64,000 bases of DNA from Corynebacterium rhinophilum (GTDB taxonomy: Bacteria; Actinomycetota; Actinomycetes; Mycobacteriales; Mycobacteriaceae): NCBI RefSeq assembly GCF_030227225.1, contig NZ_JASPHQ010000013.1:1-64000 (forward strand), given 5' to 3'. Below are positions 56,158 through 64,000 of this stretch, in pieces. The notes beneath the pieces are model-generated. The model had not been told where the DNA came from. It worked only from the letters and a program-made list of their open reading frames with translations, and searched no databases. The translations under genes were made by a program, and so were the position numbers. The number at the start of each line of letters is the position of its first letter. Position 1 is the first letter of the stretch.

Positions 56158-56340
56158 GGTATGTCTTTGCCTCCTGGCAATCAGTCGATAATTTGGGGTC
56201 AATTATCAATCACGGACAACCCATAGCTTACTACGTATAACGGCGCTGCGCTACCTTTTCCGCGCATAAGCCGCTTGCTTTTGCCCCAGCCACCGCAACC
56301 TTGGATAAGAAATGCAGGAGCTACTGGTAGATTCATTCAG

Positions 56341-56883
56341 GTGACACACCACTCCGCAGCAGACGACGCCCGCGTCACCGAGCTCGCCCTCCGGGCTGGG
56401 CGCGGCGACCGAGCAGCGCTTACGGAGTTCATCAAGGCCACCCAGGATGATGTCTGGCGCCTCCTCGCCCACCTGGGTGGCCCCGAAATCGCCGACGACC
56501 TCACCCAGGAGACCTACCTGCGCGTCATCAGCGCCCTGCCACGCTTTGCCGCCCGCTCTTCCGCGCGCACCTGGCTGCTCTCGCTGGCCCGGCGCGTGTG
56601 GGTGGATAATATCCGCCACGATATGGCCCGGCCCCGCAAATCCGCCACGCAATACGAGGACGCCATGAGCTCCGCCGCGGAAAACTCCGGTTCCTGGAGC
56701 GATTGGATCGATGCCCGTGCGCTTATCGATGCCCTGCCAGCCGACCGCCGCGAAGCCCTCATCCTCACCCAGGTACTGGGCTATACCTATGAGGAAGCGG
56801 CCAAGATCGCCGGGGTGCGCGTTGGCACCATCCGCTCCCGCGTGGCGCGCGCCCGCAAGGACCTCATCGAGGGCGCAAATTAA
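56341..56883 (+). CDS. sigC: ECF sigma factor SigC
   Basis: This 180-residue sigma factor has region 2 (DVWRLLAHLGGPEIADDLTQETYLRVISALPRF, then WLLSLARRVWVDNIRHD) and region 4 (LPADRREALILTQVLGYTYEEAAKIAGVRVGTIRSRVARAR). Next to katA and close to asd-lysC it matches C. glutamicum sigC (cg0309), linked to respiratory-chain gene control. No anti-sigma factor gene follows. GTG 56341 is preceded by TAGATT (56328-56333) at 7 bases. A longer frame from 56275 is not supported. Confidence 0.92.
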   Translation: MTHHSAADDARVTELALRAGRGDRAALTEFIKATQDDVWRLLAHLGGPEIADDLTQETYLRVISALPRFAARSSARTWLLSLARRVWVDNIRHDMARPRKSATQYEDAMSSAAENSGSWSDWIDARALIDALPADRREALILTQVLGYTYEEAAKIAGVRVGTIRSRVARARKDLIEGAN

Positions 56884-57143
56884 TACCCCCGAATGTTCGA
56901 GCGCTTGGACGCATACTTTCGCCCTAATACTTAACAACGTGCAGGTACTTAGGGCAGTGCAGCGGGATCCTGCGGGCCTAGGGCGGGGTAGAAAAATACT
57001 AAAGTGACACGATTTCAGCTGTGAAGTCACGGGTGAAATGTGATTCTATTAGATACACACACGTGATAAATCGACCGTCGATCCGGGCCCGCGCGTTCCC
57101 AAAGCCGGGCCCGGCGAGTGTGAGTAAGAGAGTTTCTCCCCTC

Positions 57144-58502
57144 ATGATTAAACGCGCAATCGGAATCTCCATGGCGTTTATTGGCGTCGTGGTGGGCGCA
57201 GGCTTTGCCTCGGGCCAAGAAGCCATGCAGTACTTCGTAGCTTTCGGTGAATGGGGCCTGTGGGGCATCGCCCTCGCCGCCGCCCTCATGATGGTCACCG
57301 GCGTGTCCATCCTGCAGCTGGGCTCCTATTTCCAGGCGGTGGAGCACACCGCTGTCTACAACAAGATCGCTTCACCAGTCACCGCCAAGATCTTGGACTG
57401 GTCCACGCTGATTACGCTGTTTTCCATCGGCTTCGTCATGTTCGCCGGTGGTGGCTCCAATATCAACCAGCAATTCCCCAGCATCCCCGTGTGGGTCGGC
57501 GGCACCGTCATGCTGATCCTCGTGCTGCTGGTGGGCCTTATGGACGTGGACCGCGTTACCCGCGTCATCGGTACCATCACCCCGTTCATCATCATCTTCG
57601 TGGTGCTGGCCACCGGCTACACCATCCTTACGGCCGATGTGGACTTCGCGTCCCTGAATACCTGGGCCATCGATAACGTCAATACCTCGCTGCCTAACTG
57701 GTGGCTTTCTGCGCTGAACTACACCGGCCTGAACGTCATGACGGCCGTATCCATGTCCATCGTCATCGGCGGCAACTTCCTGGATAACCGCGCCGTGGGC
57801 ATCGGCGGCCTCATCGGTGGTTTCCTTTACCTCATCTTGCTGGCCCTGCTCGTCTTCGCCCTCTTCTTCGAGGCTAAGGACGTCAACGGCGAGGACATGC
57901 CGGTACTGAAGCTGATTACGGGCATCCACCCGGTTCTCGGCATCTTGATGACCTTCGTTATCTACGGCATGGTCTTTAACACTGCCATCGGTATGTTCTA
58001 CGCCCTGGGCAAGCGCCTGACCCGCAATAACCCACAGCGCTTCTACCCCGTATACGCCGCATCCTGCATCATCGGCTTCATCCTGTCCTTCATCGGCTTC
58101 CAGTCCTTGGTCAGCAACGTCTACCCCATCCTGGGTTACCTCGGCCTGCTGATGATTGTCGTGATGGTTTATAACCGCATTAAAAACCGCGGCATGCTTG
58201 CCGATGAATCCGATCGCCGCATGCGCGCCCACGATCTCGTCGCCCGCAAGCTGGACCCGCGCGAGCGCTTTACCAAGAAGAACGAGCGCGAGCTGCGCAT
58301 GCTAGCCGCGGCCTCCAATATGCACACGCAAGAATTCATCGATCACCTCGCCGAGGATATCCACGAGGAGCTCGAAGAGGACGATGAACTCGACTACGAC
58401 CGTTCAGAGCCCGCGCCTTCCGTCACCTACGTCCAGCACACGAAGCCGGAAGTACCTTCCGTTGATAGTGACTTGGACTTTGGCAAGAAAGACGAAGACT
58501 AA
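57144..58502 (+). CDS. YkvI-like LeuT-fold membrane transporter
   Basis: The 452-residue protein has about ten transmembrane helices, the first with AFIGVVVGAGFASGQEAMQYF (an unwound Gly-Ala-Gly-Phe-Ala-Ser-Gly helix typical of APC/LeuT-fold carriers). A cytoplasmic C-terminal tail of about 120 residues is rich in Asp/Glu (HEELEEDDELDYDRSEP). It resembles B. subtilis YkvI. The substrate is unknown. ATG 57144 is chosen. GTG 57120 and the frame to 57021 are alternatives. The gap from sigC (56884-57143) contains two ccgggcccg palindromes near 57080-57115. Confidence 0.75.
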   Translation: MIKRAIGISMAFIGVVVGAGFASGQEAMQYFVAFGEWGLWGIALAAALMMVTGVSILQLGSYFQAVEHTAVYNKIASPVTAKILDWSTLITLFSIGFVMFAGGGSNINQQFPSIPVWVGGTVMLILVLLVGLMDVDRVTRVIGTITPFIIIFVVLATGYTILTADVDFASLNTWAIDNVNTSLPNWWLSALNYTGLNVMTAVSMSIVIGGNFLDNRAVGIGGLIGGFLYLILLALLVFALFFEAKDVNGEDMPVLKLITGIHPVLGILMTFVIYGMVFNTAIGMFYALGKRLTRNNPQRFYPVYAASCIIGFILSFIGFQSLVSNVYPILGYLGLLMIVVMVYNRIKNRGMLADESDRRMRAHDLVARKLDPRERFTKKNERELRMLAAASNMHTQEFIDHLAEDIHEELEEDDELDYDRSEPAPSVTYVQHTKPEVPSVDSDLDFGKKDED

Positions 58503-58527
58503 GGCTTAAGCTTTAGAAGCCAAACGC

Positions 58528-58575
58528 AATTCGGCTCCTCTCTTCCCATTACAGGAAGGAGGAGCCGAATTTTTA
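58528..58575. terminator. Strong terminator between the ykvI-like gene and asd
   Basis: A 13-bp perfect stem (aattcggctcctc / gaggagccgaatt, arms 58528-58540 and 58559-58571) is followed by ttt. It lies between converging genes. Confidence 0.9.
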
Positions 58576-58625
58576 TGCGCCGGGCACGGCTTCGCAGCTC
58601 TGCCCGGCGCGGTGGTGCCTTGCGG

Positions 58626-60957
<2,332 letters not shown>

Positions 60958-61198
60958 GGTGTGGTTGCCACCTTTCGTTTTTAAAGGCACCCCTGGGCGC
61001 GGACGCGCCACAGAAATACCTGTCGGACACTAGTCAAATTCCTATGCTACCTCGCAAGGCGCTACACCTCATCATAATTCCGAAACAATACTTTTATTTT
61101 ATTCATACTCACCCCCGTGCGCGTGCCATGCGGCGGGGGCGGGGGCGACATCGATAAGCAAAATGCATCTCCGTCACTTTTTTACTAGCGTTGAGCGG

Positions 61199-62041
61199 GT
61201 GTTAAGCAACCTCCTCGCCGTATTCTTCGCGCTCGCCTCCGCGCTTACGGTTGCTTGGGGCACGGTCGTTCGCCACCGCATCGCCCTTGAAGCAGACGAT
61301 TCAGTCATGCGCTCCGCTATGACCAATCCACTGTGGTGGGTCGGCACTGGCGCAGCCATCCTCGCCTATGGCCTCCAGGTCGTTGCCCTGGGCTTTGGTA
61401 CCTTGCTGGTGGTCCAGCCCATTTTGGTGCTCTCTCTCATGTTTACCTTGCCACTTTCAGCCTGGTACGCCAAGCGCCCCATGCCCGTGCACGAGACCTT
61501 CTGGTCCATTGCGCTCACGGTGGCGGTCGGGGTGATGGTGGTCTACGGCCGCCCCGTTGCCGGCAATCCCCGGCCCGAGTGGAGCCAGTGGTGGCCCGCG
61601 CTGCTATTGGGCCTGGCCACCCTGGTCGCGTTGGGCGTGGCCGGCCATAAATTCCGCGAGCAGCGCCCGCTCGCCCTGGGCACGGCCTGCGGCGTCATCT
61701 ACGGTTTCGTCGCCCTGCTTTCTAAGGCCGTGGTGGACATCTTCACCCACGAGGGTTTGAGCGTCTTGGTAGGCAGCTGGCAGTTCTACGGCCTCATCGG
61801 CCTCGCCCTGACCGGCACCGTGGTGCAGCAATACTCCTTTAACGCCGGCCCCCTGGCGCAGTCGCTGCCGGCCATGACCATCTTCGAGCCCATCGTTGCC
61901 TTTGGCCTGGGCTATATGGTCTTGGGCGAAAAATTCCTCATCGATTCCACCGCCGGCTGGCTCGTCATGGTGGCCGCGCTCGGCGTCATGATTGCCGCGA
62001 CCATCATTTTGTCCCGCAACCCGGTCAGCCAGCGCAGCTAG
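61199..62041 (+). CDS. DMT/EamA-type transporter
   Basis: This 280-residue membrane protein has nine to ten predicted helices in two EamA-like halves (LSNLLAVFFALASALTVAWG at the start, GPLAQSLPAMTIFEPIVAFGLGYMVLGEKF near the end). The substrate is unknown. I chose GTG 61199 because TAGCGT (61186-61191) is exactly 7 bases upstream. The frame extends to ATG 61163 with 12 extra residues and no ribosome site. The 3' end overlaps the convergent glycosyltransferase-like gene by 4 bases. The gap to lysC is AT-rich and should hold the lysC promoter. Confidence 0.8.
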   Translation: MLSNLLAVFFALASALTVAWGTVVRHRIALEADDSVMRSAMTNPLWWVGTGAAILAYGLQVVALGFGTLLVVQPILVLSLMFTLPLSAWYAKRPMPVHETFWSIALTVAVGVMVVYGRPVAGNPRPEWSQWWPALLLGLATLVALGVAGHKFREQRPLALGTACGVIYGFVALLSKAVVDIFTHEGLSVLVGSWQFYGLIGLALTGTVVQQYSFNAGPLAQSLPAMTIFEPIVAFGLGYMVLGEKFLIDSTAGWLVMVAALGVMIAATIILSRNPVSQRS

Positions 62042-63129
62042 ATGGCCCACTCGAATACGGTCAGCATATAGGCCGAAAACCAGGCTCCGAAGAGCACCCA
62101 GGCACCCACGCTTGCCGATGCCCCCTTCTTGCCCACCCACGGCACCAATACCACCGCTGCGGGCAGTAAGAGGCGGGGGCGGGAGTGCATGATGCCATCG
62201 GAAAGCAGCACATTGGCCATCAGCACCGCGGCAAACAACCAGGCCGGCAGCGGCAGGCGCCCCCAGGCCAGCAGCAGGCAGATGGGAGCGGCGATGATCA
62301 CAGCGGCGCTGAGCAAATACCCACCGTTCGTAGCGCTAGACAGCGTTTCCGTCACCCAGGACACCGTCGCCCGGCCGCCGTCGAAACCGGAATTCCAGTG
62401 CTTTTCCTGCAGGCCAAAGTACCCGCCGGCGCGAGATAACTGGCGATTCGCCCACCAGATATAGCCAGCCAGAGGCAGCGCCGATACCACCACGCTCAGC
62501 CAAGCCCACCACGTGCGCCGCGCCTTGAAAAGCACCATGAGCGCGAAGACCACGATGAGATCTACCGCGGTGAGGCGGACGAAAGATGCAAGAAAAATCA
62601 GCACCCCGGCCGCGATCCAGCGCTGATCATGCAACATCACCACAGCCCAGATCGCGAGCGCGCCGAAGAGCGCCTCCGTATAGGGCATGGCAAAAACGAT
62701 GCTCATGGGCGCGCTGGTGACCACCGTCGCGCCGAGCACCTGGCCACGCACCCCCAGCCCCATCTGCCTAGCCAGCGCCATAACGCCCGCCGCCAGGGCG
62801 ATGGTGAAAAAGAGGTTGAGGACCATCGCCGTGCCCGCAATATCCGTGCCCAGCAGGTTACTGACCGCCCGCACCGCCAGCGGGAAGCCGGGAAAGAACG
62901 CAAGGGTCGTTTCATCCGCCGGGGCATAGCCCGCGCGGGCGATATCCACGTAGTAGCTGGCGTCCCATTTATTCAGAAGCCCCCACAGGGAATCGCCCTG
63001 CGCCGCGGCCATCGCCGCGAGCACGCTGAGGCGAATCGCCGTTCCCGCAACCGCCACCAGTGCAGCATAAAACCAGCAGCGCAGCGCGGGCGCGGCTGCG
63101 GGGCGGCGGGTGGTAGGAACAGTAGGCAC
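62038..63129 (-). CDS. GT-C type mannosyltransferase-like membrane protein
   Basis: This 363-residue protein has about nine transmembrane helices and, after the first, an extracytoplasmic loop with KWDASYYVDIARAGY and FFPGFPLAVR. This matches the PIG-V/GT-C mannosyltransferase pattern, in which the early Asp is catalytic. It probably transfers a sugar from a polyprenyl phosphate donor to an envelope acceptor. GTG 63129 is preceded by TACCAT (63136-63141, reverse strand) at 6 bases. The frame runs to ATG 63186, which would overlap the leu promoter. Confidence 0.72.
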   Translation of the reverse strand: MPTVPTTRRPAAAPALRCWFYAALVAVAGTAIRLSVLAAMAAAQGDSLWGLLNKWDASYYVDIARAGYAPADETTLAFFPGFPLAVRAVSNLLGTDIAGTAMVLNLFFTIALAAGVMALARQMGLGVRGQVLGATVVTSAPMSIVFAMPYTEALFGALAIWAVVMLHDQRWIAAGVLIFLASFVRLTAVDLIVVFALMVLFKARRTWWAWLSVVVSALPLAGYIWWANRQLSRAGGYFGLQEKHWNSGFDGGRATVSWVTETLSSATNGGYLLSAAVIIAAPICLLLAWGRLPLPAWLFAAVLMANVLLSDGIMHSRPRLLLPAAVVLVPWVGKKGASASVGAWVLFGAWFSAYMLTVFEWAI

Positions 63130-63177
63130 ATCAGCATGGTACGCCACGCGCCCAGGCGTCCCGCTGAATGAAATATG

Positions 63178-63206
63178 TTGCCACACCGTGAGATCCTCTG
63201 TAGTGT
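63178..63206 (+). promoter_or_regulatory. Promoter of the leucine leader and leuA
   Basis: ttgcca (63178-63183), 17 bases, tagtgt (63201-63206). The leader peptide ATG is 7 bases after the -10, so its translation is probably leaderless. Confidence 0.65.
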
Positions 63207-63213
63207 GACCGGT

Positions 63214-63267
63214 ATGACATTGCGGAACGACCTACTCCTTATCTGCCGCGGCGGGATTTCGGCCTAA
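63214..63267 (+). CDS. Leucine leader peptide
   Basis: The 17-residue peptide MTLRNDLLLICRGGISA has four leucines, three of them consecutive (CTA CTC CTT at 63232-63240). It ends at TAA 63267, 97 bases before leuA. This is the form expected of an attenuation leader that senses charged tRNA-Leu. Leader peptides upstream of leuA are known in corynebacteria. Confidence 0.75.
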   Translation: MTLRNDLLLICRGGISA

Positions 63268-63322
63268 ACCTACGGCCAGCGCCCCGTCGCGGAGTCTGGC
63301 AATCCTTAGCCCAGCTGGCCGT
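63246..63322 (+). promoter_or_regulatory. Attenuator with two exclusive stems upstream of leuA
   Basis: Stem 1 pairs 63246-63255 with 63283-63292 (10 bp, one G-T). Stem 2 pairs 63272-63280 with 63314-63322 (9 bp, perfect). They interlock and should compete. Stem 1's left arm lies right after the leader's Leu codons, where a stalled ribosome would cover it. A tcctta at 63303-63308 could pair with the leuA ribosome-site region taagga (63347-63352). No T-run follows stem 2, so control may be on translation as well as transcription. Confidence 0.5.
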
Positions 63323-63349
63323 CGCACTTCCCGACACCAAACACATTAA

Positions 63350-64000
<651 letters not shown>

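Overview
The window is a chromosomal segment of a Corynebacterium species. Many blocks match the gene order I know from Corynebacterium glutamicum and, in part, Mycobacterium: sdhCAB next to ramB and lpd; rmlB-rmlCD-rmlA; fadH with its metallo-hydrolase; holB-cyaB-topA-cspA; a minimal Tad locus; marP-nudix-tlpA-nth-glxR; whcA-ponA; katA-sigC; asd-lysC; leuA. A mycolyltransferase of the antigen 85 type and mycothiol chemistry point to a mycolic-acid actinobacterium. Almost everything is core genome. The only mobile DNA I can support is an IS3-type remnant in the first 700 bases. The species cannot be named from the sequence.

Layout. 1-700: a 32-bp perfect palindrome and an orfA-only IS3-type element. 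0.8-8.1 kb: the succinate dehydrogenase operon (minus), the carbon-source regulator ramB (plus) and lpd (minus), with a DtxR-like box between sdhC and ramB. 8.2-13 kb: a 36-codon gene for a signal-less peptide, a secreted mycolyltransferase, an M1 peptidase and a DUF222/HNH protein. 13-16.4 kb: the dTDP-L-rhamnose operon. 16.4-21.3 kb: mycothiol-dependent formaldehyde oxidation, a secreted SGNH hydrolase, an acyl-CoA synthetase, an AT-richer membrane protein gene and tRNA-Thr. 21.5-32.9 kb: holB, cyaB, a DUF418 protein, topA, dedA, cspA and an MrfA-like helicase. 32.9-38.5 kb: a pilus/secretion (Tad) operon headed by ssd, with two perfect DnaA boxes upstream of ssd. 38.6-46.4 kb: an envelope and stress cluster (holin-X-like, hydrolase, MarP, Nudix, TlpA, Nth, GlxR, RidA, WhcA). 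46.5-54.5 kb: ponA, yqeY, a phosphoesterase, tRNA-Pro, a CitMHS transporter, a YhgE-like protein and a lipoprotein. 54.6-61 kb: katA, sigC, a YkvI-like transporter and asd-lysC. 61.2-64 kb: two membrane proteins, then the leucine leader peptide and the 5' part of leuA.

A recurring feature is leaderless-type promoters: a TANNNT box about 6-9 nt before an ATG or GTG. I see this in front of roughly seventeen genes and used it to choose several starts. The most interesting less-described items are the 36-residue peptide beside a mycolyltransferase, a 29-residue membrane peptide between nth and glxR, matching palindromes 2-3 nt upstream of both tRNA genes, DnaA boxes upstream of the ssd/Tad operon, and the leuA attenuator.
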